Shown here: in pieces, positions 45,470 to 58,934 of the stretch | Numbering within the stretch: position 1 is the stretch's first letter | How the letters are laid out: every line of letters begins with the position of its first letter | Assembly: GCF_010389155.1 (NCBI RefSeq) | Contig: NC_057766.1 | Location: 22,701,516-22,765,515, forward strand | Origin: Erigeron canadensis | Lineage: Eukaryota; Streptophyta; Magnoliopsida; Asterales; Asteraceae | Direction of reading: 5' to 3' | DNA: 64,000 bases | Program-made: the position numbers and the translations under genes | The notes under the pieces: model-generated | The model's input: only the letters and a program-made list of their open reading frames with translations | Database searches by the model: none | Told to the model about the DNA's origin: nothing

Positions 45470-47118
45470 GAGTAAATTACACTTTTCGTTCCTGAAGTTG
45501 GTATGTTTTTCACTTTTCCTCCCTTAAGTGAATAAATTACAATTTTGACCTTAAATTTGGCAGATTTTTTCAATCATCGTCCCTTGCCAAACATCGTTAA
45601 GTTTCAGCCGTTAAGTCGGAAACGTGCAACACACGTGAGGGACTAAAACTGCAAAAATTGACAAGTTCAAGGACGAAAACTGAAATTTACTTTTCTGTTG
45701 TCATCGTCTTCATCTTCTCCGGCTGACTTTCGTCGGAAAATTCGCTGAAAAAACTTAAAATGCCGATATCTCACTCGTTTCTTCGAATTAGACCACGAAA
45801 CTACCACCAAACTTCTCAAAATTAATTTCCGCACGAATCCTAAAACAAGAAGAAAAAAAATCTTAAAATGCCGATATTTCATGAAATGTAAATGAAAAGC
45901 ATCGTAAATGAAATTGTAACCAAGATCTAGTTGACCAAAAAAATCAACGAACTAGCATGGAACTTGTACGAACTGGCAACTTTGAGTGCGAATAACTTAT
46001 AACCGAAACGAGATCCAATGAATCGGTTGTCACACCCGAATTCTTTGTACCTTACTCTACTAATCTAACTATTGTAACAACTTAATAACCTTAACGATTG
46101 ACCAATAAACTATATCGAAAACCTTATGATGAAACTAACATCTAACTAAATCGCCAAAAATGAAAACTAACGAATCGCTATGAAACTTAACACAATACTG
46201 GATGAATAAATAGTAAACTTGTAACAACTTTCAGAATGAGATTTCAACGTAAGGATTTCACGAACAACGGATTTAAAGTTTCTATACAAAATATAGAACA
46301 AGAGCTATAATCAACCAAATGACGAACTGTAAATTGCTTTGAACTTCTATTACATAAACTAAGAATCAGGTGATGATGATCAAAATTTTTGATTTAAAAT
46401 ATTTGACTTGCAGGGGCTTGTCAGGCCTCTTGGTCTTTTCGTCCCTCTTTGCTTCCTCTTTATATATATTTCTAATTTTTCGATATTATGTCTTTGCCTC
46501 ATTGACAAAAACCGAACCCACATGAAGGTCTCTCCCCATTTTGTACTTTTCTTTTTGGTGCAGAGCTTATAGAATAATAAATGAGGCACACCATTGATGT
46601 CTTAGTGAGGAGCACGTACACCTAATCTAACATGGACTTATTTGCGAAAACAGAAATATTGCATTCTTGGAACAAGCTAAATCGTACAGAAATATTGCTC
46701 AAAATCCATGTTATTGGTATTTTGAGTTTTCCAGCAAGTGTTGAATCTGAAATCTTTTGGTTAGGATTCGTGCGAAAATTAATTTTGAGAAGTTTGGTGG
46801 TGGTTTCGTGGTCTAATTCGAAGAAATGAGTGAGATATCGGCATTTTAAGTTTTCCGACGAAAGTCAGCCGAATAAGAAGATGATGACAACAGAAAAGTA
46901 AATTTCAGTTTTCGTCCCTGAACTTGTCATTTTTTGCAGTTTCAGTCCCTCACGTGTGTTGCACGTGTCCGACTTAACGGCTAAAACTTAACGACGTTTG
47001 ACGAGGGACGATGATTGAAAAAAATCTGCCAACTTTAAAGTCAAAATTGTAATTTTTTCACTATAGAACGAAAAGTGAAAAATGTGCCAACTTCAGGGAC
47101 GAAAATTGTAATTTACTC
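45470..47118. mobile_element. Mutator-like element with 360 bp inverted repeats
   Basis: Left arm 45470-45843 and right arm about 46760-47118 are inverted copies, roughly 85 percent similar, both starting GAGTAAATTACA(C/A)TTTTCGT. They share tcaatcatcgtccct, acgtgagggac, gccgatatctcactcgttt and acgaaactaccaccaa. Both sides are bordered by the same 14 bases, TTTATTTTATTTTA (45456-45469, 47119-47132), enough to include a 9 bp Mutator duplication, though the sequence is simple. The interior (45850-46750) has no transposase. The arms show matching peptide-like frames on opposite strands, which are shadows of the repeat, not genes. Confidence 0.85.
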
Positions 47119-47132
47119 TTTATTTTATTTTA

Positions 47133-47241
47133 AACTATATATACTTTTTTATATATTTTATTTTTATATAAACTCTCTGTGTCTCATCGACTCCATCCCT
47201 TTCCCCTCTGAAAAAAGATCCTGACAGAAAAACCAAAACAA
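47133..47241 (+). promoter_or_regulatory. Putative core promoter and leader of the FPA gene
   Basis: Between the Mutator-like element and the FPA start codon there are only about 110 bases. TTTATATAAAC at 47162-47172 is a good TATA box. CTCTCTGTGTCTCATCG follows and would place transcription start near 47195 and a leader of about 45 bases. Any further regulatory sequence must come from the transposon arm or beyond it. Confidence 0.5.
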
Positions 47242-50200
47242 ATGAGACCACCACTAAAACCACCAAACCAATTGAAATCATCAACGACATCAGCAACAGC
47301 AGCAGCATCAAATAATCTATGGGTTGGGAATTTGTCAGCAGATGTAACAGATTCAGATTTACATGATTTATTCTCAAAACATGGTGGTCCCGTTGATTCA
47401 ATTACTTGTTATCCTTCCCGCAGCTATGCTTTTGTTAATATGAAAACCCCCGAAGATGCCGTTAAAGCCTTGGATTCCCTTCAAGGTTTCGCTTTACGTG
47501 GCGGATCTCTTAAAATTGATTTTGCTAAACCGGTTTGTATATATATAATTTTTTTTAAATATATATATTCTCTCTATATATTTTGCCTCTACATTTTCAT
47601 CATTAGGTTTTCCCTTTCCTTTCTTTTATAAATTAGTGGAATGTTATACATTATTATTATTTATTTGTTATGTATTTAAGCTTTTTGTTAATATACACAC
47701 ACACACACACACATATATATAGTGTTCCGATCGAGTGAGAACGCCCTTAAAATGAGAACAGCGTGAGAACACTAAAAAACTTCATTTTGATGCATTATAA
47801 TTCCATAAAACGAACAGCCTAGGTTCTTTAATACCGGTCCAAAATCGTTCTATGGTAATTATTAACACACGGGACAATACTCTTATAGTAGACACAAAGT
47901 AAATTTTGAATGCTTAAATGTATAAGCTAAGAATTTGTCAAATACTATTGCTCGAGAATAGGTAACAAAGTGCCTGATCAACAAACCGCCTAGAAAAAAC
48001 TATACCATCTGCTACTAGTATTTGGAGAATCATGATTTCATTTGTCTAGGTTTCCAGAACTTGGCGGAAAATCTAGCTGAAGTTATAATGCGAAATATAG
48101 GATCTGGTAAAAATAACTTGATTCGACGCCTACATGGAATACCAAGTAAATCAGGAAAATTAGCCAAAGAAGTACTGGAATTGCGTTCATTCCCTGACTG
48201 CTGATAACGTTTGGTCATTACTTTTGAAAAGAAATGTTGAATTGATATAGATAATTAGCACTCGGTTTTGGCTCATTTAATGTCAGCATAGATGATAAGA
48301 TGAAGGAAACAAGCAACCTAAAAATTTGATTATGTTACAAGTCTTAATAAGTGCAAAGTCATAGCCGGCTATCTTCAAATTGGTTCTGCCAAAGCAAAGC
48401 GATTCTATATACATCCAAGGTTTATTAAGGCCCATAAAATTTAGTTTACAAACCTAAACGTCACTTAGGGGGAGTATGTCACCAATTGTTATTGATGAAA
48501 TCCGTGACTAAAGCCCAAAAGAGCTCTAATTAATAAACTACACTAAAGAGTTGATGTTAATTATCTAAATTTTGTCACTAAATCTTCAAACTAGCACAAA
48601 CGATTTGCAGGGATATAGATATCGAGCGTTTGAAGGAAGAATGATTTTGATTACATTATTAAAACTTTCCACCGTAATAACAACCGTTCACTCATTTTGA
48701 ATACGGATGAATGCAAAGAAGTAAGTCACTGTAATTAATACGGCTCTAGTGCTCTACCATGCAAAAGGATTGGTTTTTTAACAAATAATAAAGATTTTCA
48801 ATGCAAATGGATGCATATTTTCAACTGAAAGTATCTCTGTTATCTGAATTATAGCCCACAAAACTTTAGGTTAATGTTGCAAACCTACGTATCACGTAAA
48901 TGAAGTATATAACACTGTAAACTTTACCTAAAATCCGCAACTAAAGCCAAAAAGGGGCTTTTATAAGCTACACAAAAGCGTATGTGCCAACCTCCTACAT
49001 TCTTCTTGAAGTCAAATAGTCGATACAAATTTACAAATAAGGCTCCGTTTCTTAGCATTGTTAGAGGATCAACCAAAGAGTTGGTTAGTGTTAAGTCACA
49101 CATATTTTGCTGTATCTGAATTAAATGTTTATAAAGGACGGGTATTCAAATAAAACTTTTAATTATGAATTATCACTTGCTCATATTACTTTGTTTTGGG
49201 TAAAATGGATTTTACCCTGGTTAGCTTTATATGTACCAACAGAATAAAGTTCTGGTGTAATAACTGTGTGTTAGTACGACAATAACAAATAATGCACAAT
49301 GTGCAAAAAACCAAATTAAAAATGCAAAGCGAGTAAGCGACAGGCCACTTTACATAACAGCCAACCTATCTAGACGCAAACAATAGAACGGCTAGACAAT
49401 ACATAACAAAACATAAGTGCAGAAACTAATTAGTAAACAAAATCCTGATGGGCAGCTTCCACTTCTCCAAACACTTTGTAACTCTATTTCGCATGAGCTT
49501 TAGTAATTTGTCGACTCTAATCTTGTACTCTGATCTCTATTCAAGTTAGCTGATTTGATCGATTGCATTGTTCTCCCGAGTCCGTTGTTACAACTGTTTA
49601 GTAGGATGCTTTTAGGTTTTTGAGTTTCTCCCAGAATTTGATTGACAACCAATATCTAAGCCCTCCCTTGTAAATATGAATAACAAATGTAACCTGGCAC
49701 TTGTTAGCCAGCTGCACAATATAGTTTAGTCCAAACCATAAAAGTCTAACGCTAAATTTGAATTCTTTTATACCCAGATGCTTTTAACCTAATAACGACT
49801 CAACATTGTTATACAAGCAGACGTAATCTAGGTGACTGTCCTATTGTACTAATCCGACAGACAATCAGAACGGGCATTAGTAATTTGTAATATTAAATAC
49901 AACCTTCTACCAGATGGACTAGGATCTGAATAATGTAAGAGATTGAAAATTGTTAGTTGATCTCTCTCCCTAGGTGGGTTGATTTTGTCATTCCAGCTGT
50001 CTCAATTTTGAAGTACATATCTCTTCTCAGGCCCTTAGTGTTACTGTACTCATGGGACATGTATTTAGTCACTTTGTGTAGTAATAACTTGAACTTTTAT
50101 CTGTCCACTTAAACTAGAAGCAAGCATTTCATTTAACATATATAGTTATAATCCTGAATGTCTTCATGCAATTCTCCTTTTAGCTGGTGCATCTTGTTTG

Positions 50201-53200
50201 TGATGTACTGGGTGGGACTAATTGCTTTATTAACAACAATATTACCAGGTCACCACTACCTGTTTTTCAAAAATCAGCAGGCAGCTTAGATTATGAATAT
50301 ATTTTAAAGTTAACAAGTAGAATTGGTGGAACTTTTTCATTATCTTGAAATTACATTATAATCTGCTATACGAATGTTGTAAAGTGATAAAGCAGCGGCC
50401 AATGTGTAACAATAAAATTTCTGCCTTTTGTTGTAAGTGGGTTCAAGTTCCATTGAATTGCGACTTAATATGACTACACTTCTAGTTGAAATTGATTTTT
50501 TAACTCCATTTTGATTTACAATAGGACTTCTTTTTGTTGTATACATTTTTATGAAGGTCGCAACATTTATAAAGATGGTTTTTAACTGACTATTGTAAAT
50601 AAACTTAAGTTACCGTTTGTAACATTGATAAAAAAAAATCAATATCTGAAACATAAAGTTGGACACTGAAGGTTAAAGATGGACAGAAAGTGGACCCTTT
50701 TCTCCTACAGAACAGACTATCAAAGGCCAGATGAACCAACTGTTCCTCTAAAACATCATTCAAAACTAGACGATTTTCCAATTTTTTGTACTCGGTAGAG
50801 ATTCCTGTGGTATATTTTACCATTCTTCCTATAAACATGTTCTGAATGTTATTGTTTAGTTTTATGTCTAGGTCATTTGTCTTATTTGTTGACAAATTCA
50901 GAGACTTTAACATTGTAGTCATGCTTAATTAGCTGTGGTAGGCTGATAAAGGAATCCGGCATATTTGGACCTTGTATTTTGGAACCTGAGTAAGTTCATT
51001 TTGTCCATTTCTAATCTCAGATAATGTCTTTGGTATTCGTGGTTGTAAAAGTTGCAAGGTGGTACTCGAGTTTTTGGTTATCTTGTAGCGAGTAATTGGT
51101 CTATAGGGGGTATTCATGGAGTACCCGGATTTGAATTTTAAACACTAACTAGTGAGTAATCTGCCGCGAGCACTTGGATGGAATTTTATACAATAGTTTC
51201 GATATTATATGTATGACATGTTCATAGGACCATAGAGATATGTTTAGAACCATTAACAGAATTGTTCAAACACTTCAAACTTGATGACCAAGTTTGATCC
51301 TGTATGCCCAAACTGATTTTCTGGGTCGATTAGGTAGTACTCGAGTGATCACTGACTCTGTAGTGAGTGTGGTGATTACTCGGTCCTGTAAATCTAATGT
51401 TACAACACCGTTGGTATTCCATTCACTATGCTTGCCGCTTACTTCACAAATAACTCATGATCTCTAGCCTGACACAGACAAATCCTAATAGAAGTCTCTT
51501 CTTGTTGCCTTATTGGTGCATTCAGGGTTCCACTGTAATCTGTATTTAGATGGCATGGAATTTACCATATTAAGATATTTTTATATATGTAAAATCTGTT
51601 AGTACAAACCCTGCCTATGTTGGATGATAGCTGTTATATGTAAGATTGATATTGTTGCAATTATTGTATTGGTTTTTATTTAACTCACTCGGTTATTTTG
51701 TTTAGTTTTAAATCAAGTTTTTATTGTGCTTCTTCAAACTGTTTGGGGGTTCTTTAAGTTTGAATTTACTCCTTTTATGACAAAATTATGTATAGTTTTT
51801 TTTTTTTTTTTTTGAGGAAAGGAAATGTTTGGCCACCTGCAAATCTTTGATGTAATTTACTTGATGTTATTCGTATACTATACGCAGTTAATAACTTGTA
51901 CATATATCTTGCTTTAAAATTGCTTGGTCTAGAACTCGCGATGTCTTTCATTTTTGATGAGTTAAATGTTTTACATTTTAACCTCAATGTAATTTTGCTA
52001 AATTTAGTCTTGCACCACTTGCTCTTACTTTTGTCTCTAAACGCTGTTGTGAAAATGTGAGTTCAATTACTCAATGTCTTCTACATCCATTTAGGTTTTA
52101 TTTATGTGCATACGTTAAATTAAATTGGTGTAATTTTGAAAGACAACACAATGGATACTTTTTATTTATGTGCAGTTCACAAAATCTTTTGCTGGTGAAT
52201 TGTGTCATTGATCATTACTTGTACACTTGTAAAGAATATCATATTCTTGAATGCATGAACAAACCTTTGTTTCTAATGGTTATTATCATATTTCTGTAAA
52301 AGACTAAAAGGATAATATTCAGTTTATCAAAGCTATCTAGGTTTACCTGTTTGTGTGTAATTAGGTCTCAGTCTACTCCTTTTTATTTGGCAGGCTAAAC
52401 CTTGCAAGAGTCTGTGGGTTAGTGGCATCAGCATTTCCACATCTAAAGAAGATCTGGAACAAGAATTTTCTAAATTTGGTAAAATAGAGGATTACAAATT
52501 TCTCAGGGATAAGAACACAGCTTACATTGATTATGCCAGATTAGAGGATGCATCCAAAGCCCTAAAAATGATGCATGGCAAGCATAGAGGTGGAAGTATG
52601 CTTCGTGTGGATTATTTAAGATCCCACTCGAAAAGAGTAAGCCATTAATATTTAATTATAATCCGTTCCGAAATTATTAATTAATAATAGTTATGAGTTT
52701 AAGTACCTACACAGCATATTATAAAGTTGTACTGTTTTACTGCCTTATAATATACAGGAGCAGGGTCCTGACATTCGTGATGCAAAGGAAGGGTTAAATT
52801 CCAGATATATGGTCCCACTTGATTCACCTTGGTTACCAGATGCTGTTAATAACTTCTCTGATCCTTCGTATCATGGACGCAAAAGAAAACAGGTTATAAA
52901 CGAGTTCCAGTGATGCCTTTTTGGGTTATTCCAGATAGATTCTTTCTGCTTAGTGTGTACAAAACTACATATTGTTTTCATAGTGTCCATGTGATGTTTA
53001 ATAGATAATCTCTTACTTTAGTGTCTTGATTTAGAAAACTAGATTAACTACTACACATTTGATTAACTTGTAGCAAGTCTTGCAGAACATTATTATGCCT
53101 AGAGGTGGCATGATGACCGGTCTGGGTAGCTGGTCAAAATGGGCCCGGGTTGAAATGGGAAAGGCTCACAAATAAGTGGGTCAAACATCTTTGGCCAGCT

Positions 53201-55942
53201 TTTAACTAGTCCGACTTGTTTGAACCAGTTGTCATGTTCCCCTTTTAGCCATTGCTTCTTATTTGATTGGTGTGCAATAAAACACAGACCCTTTGATAGG
53301 TTAAAATTGCAGCTCTAGCTATGTCCCCGAAGCAATACTGGCAATGTTCTAATTTTTCTTTGTGGTCTATTTACAGAACATCTTGCCCTTAGAGGGTCGA
53401 AAAGGAAATGTTGAACAACCAAGTAATGTTCTGGTTATATCATATCCTCCTGTTGTTCATATCGACGAGCAGATGTTGCACAACGCCATGATTTTATTCG
53501 GTGAGATTGACAATATCAGCAGTTTTCCTTCAGAACAATATTCACTTGTTGAGTTTAGAAGTGTGGAAGAGGCACAACTTGCCAAGGATGGCCTCCAAGG
53601 CCGTCTTTTCAATGATCCCAGGATTTCAATTATGTTTGCATCCAACGAGCATGCACCAAACAAAGATATATCTGGATTCCATCCTGGATTGAAAGGGTTG
53701 CAGCCTCATGCAATCTTTAATGAACTCCCAACCCCGAAATCGCAATTGGATGCATATGGTCACCCTGTAATTCCAAATAATTTGCATGGATCTGCACTAC
53801 CTTATGGTTTAGGAGGACCTGACATTCCTATCAGACATTTTGCTCCTTCAGATAGCTTTGATTCTATCAACCCCATGGGTGCTCCAAACTGGAGGTCTTC
53901 CACGACCCCTGGGAGGTCTTCTTCTTCATCAGCGAGTGTAAATCCACTGGCCAGGCCTTCTCCTGGTAGATGGGACGTTTTTGATGCAAGCCAATTGCAC
54001 AGAGAGCCGAAAAGGTTGAGAAGGGATACTAACATACCCTTAAGGGATATGAATGATAAGGGGTTGTTGGGCCCTGATCCTTCTTACCGTGACATCGCAC
54101 AGCTTAAAGGTATTGGCCGTTTAGACGCGAGATTCCCAACCCAAGATACTGACATAGGTCAGCCCAGTTCTGACTATATCTGGCGAGGTGTTATTGCTAA
54201 GGGTGGAACTACTGTCTGCCATGCTCGTTGTGTTCCTATCAGAGACTGGATTGGATATGATATGTATGTGAATTTTTCATATATTAAATATAGTTGAGTA
54301 AATTTACCAAGTTACTGTGTTGAATGGCTGTGGCAAGATAGGTGGGTTGGATAATGGGGGAAAATGATTGGGTTCAAGCAGGGCCAGGCATGATTGACCC
54401 GTTTTTTTAATTTGACCCGCTTGTTAACTTTTTACTTATATTATCAATGATTGATGCATTAATTTTACAATAATAATGTAAATATTTGAATAAAACAATT
54501 AATGATATTTTGTGCATTGAGTAATAGACTTGGGCCACTTTCAACCTGTACGACTTGTTCCTATTTAGCTAGTTTTTAGTTGGTTAGGATTATTGCATTA
54601 TGTGTGTATCCCTTTAACATCTTACCATTTGTGATTTTGACCCTTCAGCCCAGAAGTTGTTAATTGCTCAGCTAGAACAGGATTGGATGTGCTGGCCAAG
54701 CACTATACTGATGCTGTTGGTTTTGATATTGTTTTCTTCTTGCCTGATAGTGAAGAAGATTTTGCTTCATATACAGAATTCGTACGTTACTTAGGTGACA
54801 GAAACCGTGCCGGGGTTGCCAAATTTGATGATGGAACCACCTTGTTCTTGGTCCCACCTTCTGAGTTCTTGTCAAATGTTTTGAATGTTTCTGGTCCCGA
54901 GCGTCTGTATGGAGTTGTTCTGAAGTTCCCTCAAAATACCTCTGCTAGCACATCAGTTGGCCCGTTATTAACCCAGCCTCAATTTTTTGATAAGCAGCAG
55001 GTTTCTTCTCAAAATTCGTATAATATAATGCCTAGTGGGGAAAAGGTTCTACAAAGCTATTATAGTGAGGCCCCACATGATGACTCAAAGTCAAAATCAA
55101 CAGGTCCTCCAACTTTGAATCCCTTGGCTTCCCCTCCCCCTCCTCCAGCTATCTCTACATCTACCCCTCAAACCGGGCTTTCTTTAACACCTGAACTTAT
55201 TGCAACGCTCGCTTCTCTGGCCAAGGGAAAGCTTAGTGGCCAGCAACCATCAGGTGCATCAGGTGGGGCACCTGTGATGGGGACTGTATTGACATCTGTG
55301 GCACCTAATGAGAGACCAATTAAGGCTTGGGAATATGAACCCGGACCATCGAACTTGGGTGGGCATGTGATACAACAATCTGAAAATATATTTCATGGTC
55401 AAACACAAGTTCAACCGCAACATCAGGATTATCAGTCACACAAGCTAAATGACTCCCAACTGAGCTCTAGCGTAACCTTCCCTCCGATACAAAACTATTC
55501 TTTTAATATGCCCCAACATGAGGTGTTGCCATCTGTGACAACTTCAACATCTCAAAATCCACAAAGTGGTTATTATACAGGTCCCATGCAGTCAGTCCAA
55601 CAAAGTTTACCCAATTTTTCGCAGGACCCGCATTCTAGATATGGATTAGAACAAAAACCAGATGCTGGCTCAGTTTTACATACTGGAAATAATCTTTATG
55701 GTGGCAATAATTACCAGCCACAAAGTTTGGAGCCAGTTGGACCTGGGAACTCAGGTATGCAGCTCCCCGAGATGCAGCAGCGTCAGTCAGCATTATATGC
55801 AACGAATCAGCAACCGTCTGATTTTGATGCTAACAAGAATGAGCGCTATCAAACTACACTGCAGTTTGCTACAAATCTTTTGCTCCAAATGCATCAGAAG
55901 CAGTCAGGGGCTCAATCAGGGCAGGGGGGTGGAAATCACTAA
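47242..55942 (+). CDS. FPA: Flowering-time control protein FPA (three RRMs and SPOC domain)
   Basis: Five exons join in frame: 47242-47532, 52394-52636, 52758-52892, 53377-54263 and 54649-55942, all GT-AG, giving 949 residues. RRM1 is residues 24-97 ([16 protein letters not shown]), RRM2 about 100-175 ([18 protein letters not shown]) and RRM3 about 240-312 ([17 protein letters not shown]). The SPOC domain is 491-614 ([65 protein letters not shown]). The tail is Gln/Pro/Ser-rich and ends with [15 protein letters not shown]. In Arabidopsis, FPA binds RNA in the nucleus and steers poly(A)-site choice, silencing FLC and promoting flowering in the autonomous pathway. Arabidopsis FPA is about 900 residues, so this is full length. 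Intron 1 is 4861 bp. The start has a good context (aaacaaATGA). Confidence 0.95.
47533..52393 (+). other. Very long first intron of FPA
   Basis: The donor CCG|GTTTGTA and acceptor TTTGGCAG|GCT frame a 4861 bp intron between RRM1 and RRM2. It holds an (AC)n/(AT)n microsatellite (47695-47722), then gtgttccgatcgagtgagaa (47723), which looks like the start of a dispersed element. An AATAAA stands at 49243. A T-run of 19 lies near 51795-51814. Open frames such as 48022-48204, 50605-50922 and 52057-52299 lack similarity. In Arabidopsis the intron at this position contains the proximal poly(A) site used for FPA autoregulation. Confidence 0.8.
53100..53260. repeat. Dispersed gggtcaaa-type repeat inside FPA intron 3
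   Basis: The stretch starts tagaggtggcatgatgacc and contains ggtcaaaatgggcccggg and aagtgggtcaaa. Similar wording appears in intron 4 (54330-54560) and at 56268-56390 downstream. It is probably a worn hAT-type MITE (TAGAGGTGGCA end), but no target duplication was confirmed. Confidence 0.4.
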
Positions 55943-56738
55943 GGAGGTGTTCTTCATTAAGGTATTATTAGCAAACCCGTATTTTTTCAAGTCTAAATGA
56001 AAATATAATTTTCTATTAGATTACTTAGAAAAGCCAAAGATTTGATTTATTTGTTAGTTCTTTTAAGAGGTACTGCTTATAGTTTGGTCAATTTTCCTCC
56101 TTGTATTACCTTTTGCTGTATGCATCTCGTTGTATAGATATATAGTTTCATAAAGTAGGTTCAGTGGGTGTCCTATGGTTAATTTACTGATGGGTTTATC
56201 TATATCCTTACCCTTTATTTTTTCTCTCACTTACTTTTCCCTTTAGAGTCAACCATGTTGCTATCAATCAGAGGTAGCAAGATGGGCTGGGAGGGCAGAT
56301 TGGGTCAGATGTCAAAGTGGGAACCGTCTGAAACGGGTCTTACTAGAATTGGTCTGGGTTAAGTACTTAAGTAACCCACAAACACTATTCGTGCATTGGT
56401 TAAAAAATTTTAAAAATAAATGATGCATGAATTAAGGTTACAAAGAAATGCTATAGCCATATGAATCTAAGTACGTGAATGAATCCATCCAGAAGGAAGT
56501 TTGTGTATTCGAACGGACTTTGGATGACTTTCATCCCCATCTAACACATTCCCCTTGTACTTCAAATGAGATAAAGCACAATCCAATCAAAGGTAAGTGT
56601 GTTGACAATCATTTATTTGGCGAACATCTTTTTTTTTTTGTGTCATTTATTAGATTGTTTCATCCATCAACATTGGCTCTTTATTTCAATATAATGTGGT
56701 TAATTATACAGATTTAGTGCGTACAGGAACCATGTATA
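55943..56738. other. 3' flank of FPA; degenerate repeat
   Basis: The first 200 bases probably form the 3' untranslated region. At 56268 cagaggtagcaagatgggctg begins a stretch of gggtcaga, gggttaag and acgggtc motifs like those in FPA introns 3 and 4. No gene. Confidence 0.5.
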
Positions 56739-56888
56739 AGGTGGCCTAGTGGTTAGCCATCCTGAAGTTCTCAAAAGAAACCGGGGTTTAAGACTTACTG
56801 GGTAAGCGTGGAAGTTACGGGTAAGCCCATGTATATCAGAGCCAAAGGCTTTAATTTCCCCAGGTAGCCTCTCCGTTTACCCCTTTTG
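56739..56888 (+). mobile_element. tRNA-derived SINE-like element
   Basis: Starts with aaggtggcctagtggttagcc, which contains an A box (tggcctagtgg). It has ggggtttaagacttac as a B box about 45 bp later, the normal spacing for an internal pol III promoter. The 3' part, taggtag-like gtagcctctccgtttacccctt, resembles SINE bodies. Ends are approximate and no duplication was confirmed. Confidence 0.55.
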
Positions 56889-58256
56889 TGGTGCATACTT
56901 GTAGAATTCATGCTTTGCATAGGGCAGAATTAGTGTACATATGGAAATATATGTCAAATGATGCATGCTTATGCAAATATTGGAATAGGTGTTAAATTTG
57001 TTACACGGTACAATTCCTATTAGCTTCCATCTTGTTAATTGCGTAGGCATAGTTTCAACCATAGTTACATGATTTGCTAAACACCCCACAGATTCCGTTT
57101 TTGGTTCGGCGATACGATTCGCGAACTGAGGACAAAAAACACCGAACGGGTAGAGGGTGTTTCGGCGACCCTAAATGGGTGTGGCCATCAAATTTGGACA
57201 GGAAATATTCGTATTTTGGAAGAATTGGGTTCAGTGAATTGTGCTTGGGTTCAGTACTTCAGTGATTTTGATTTAATTGGTAATTAAATATTTCAATTTT
57301 CAAACAAATATATTAAATGGATGGAAAATTCAAAGGATGGACCCCAAGAGTTGTGAACTTGCACCGGAACGAACCGCGAAATATGTGACTATGGTTTCAA
57401 CTAAGCAATTAACAATTCATATGGGTGTCTGGTTCATACTTCATTACTTCATATGGAGTTCTCCTTTTTCGTATTTAAAATAATACATCAGAACATCATC
57501 ATCTTTCTGCATACTAAACACATGGATGTGTGTTACAAGTCATTCAGGCAAAGTGCTTACATGTTGAAAATTCAAGATATTAATTTGTTATACCTTTACA
57601 AACCAATCAAATTAATCAATGCAAATCTTCAATATGCTATTCTCAGTTTGGGAACGTATATAGTAAACATAAAATGTAGATCGTGTATAGGCCAGTTTTC
57701 TTATTTTTCTTTTTATCTTATTGCGTTTAGTTTAAGGGAAATGATATATTCACAACAATAATTTGCCATTTACAACAATTATACGTATTTAGTGCACAGT
57801 TATACCAAAAACCGAACTCATGTTTCATCGGTTTTTAAAAGTTAAAACCATTGGGTTTTTGATTTTTTTGTTTTAAATTGTGATTTTTTCCAAATACTTT
57901 CTTTTCTTTTCTTCTTCCAAATAGTGTGTAACCAAAAAATACAAAAATGGTGACCTATTTAAAACCCGGGTTTGCAAAATTTGAAATCTTTAGTTTCCTA
58001 AACCTGGGTTTATTAAACCCATGTAACATGTAACACTTCTAGAAATGATAGTGTTTGAGGTATGAATGGCTACTTGACTTCCCTAAGTTGATTGGAGTGA
58101 GAGCTAAATAAGCCCATTGTGTTAAACTCGAGTTTGATAGTCCGATTATAAAACCAAATTGTTTCGATGGCTTTAACATATACTTCAGGAAACCGAGTTT
58201 CATCATTTGGTATCAAGTCCTGGGCTTCGTACCTGCGTGTTTTCGCGTAACACTTT
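56889..58256. other. Intergenic, no gene seen
   Basis: Short open frames on both strands show no similarity. A GC-richer patch at 57090-57260 with cgaactgagg and ggtgtttcggcgacc may be part of a worn element. Confidence 0.4.
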
Positions 58257-58934
58257 TAGGGGTGAGCAAAAGCCGAACCGAAAACCGAAAAAACCATGAA
58301 AACTGGAAAACCCAAAAAACCAAAAACCATTGGTTTTGGTTTCCTAAAAACCGAAAGTTATGGTTTGGTTTTGGTTTCTAATGAAAAATCGAACCATAAA
58401 AATCGAACCAAACCAAAAATATATATTGTTTACTTTATTTTGTATTTATATCATTTTATTATTAATTATTGGTAAATATGTTAATATATTTGCACTTTTA
58501 GGTGTATATAATAATACCATTTATATGTTTTAAGTGAAAATATACAACTATATTAATTTGCTTTAATAGTTGTATAATTAAACAACGCGTAAAACATATA
58601 TATAGTTATATATAAAATTTGTTTGAAGTTTATACAAATTACTTTTATGGATTTGTTTTCATTGTTGTAGTGTTATTGTTACTAATATTGTTTTGAAAAC
58701 TTGTAGAAACTAATTATGGTGTAATTATAGAGTATAAACTTATAAACTTTTCAAGCTCAATTTGACCCAAACCACAAAGTGGTTAAAAGCCGACTAAAAC
58801 CAAAAATCGAACCGAAATAGACCCAAGCCGAAAAGACCAAAACCCAATGGTTTTAACTTTTAAAAACCGAATTATAGTGGTGCGGTTTTTGGTTTTAATC
58901 AAAAACCGACCTAAACCGAACCGTACTCACCCCA
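58257..58934. mobile_element. Non-autonomous hAT element rich in aaaccgaacc motifs
   Basis: The left end TAGGGGTGAGCAAAAG and the right end read inward, TGGGGTGAGTACGG, are inverted. Flanks AACACTTT (58249-58256) and AACGCTTA (58935-58942) match at 6 of 8. Subterminal regions are filled with aaaaccgaaccgaaa-type motifs in opposite orientation around an AT-rich core of 300 bp. Length is 678 bp with no coding capacity. Confidence 0.75.

Noticed and set aside
45667..46829. Matching basic peptide-like frames on opposite strands
   Set aside because: They are the same sequence in the two inverted arms of the Mutator-like element, so the match reflects the repeat and not a gene pair.
48022..48218. 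Open frames on both strands inside FPA intron 1
   Set aside because: No similarity recognised and they sit within an intron with sound splice sites; probably chance or a worn insertion.
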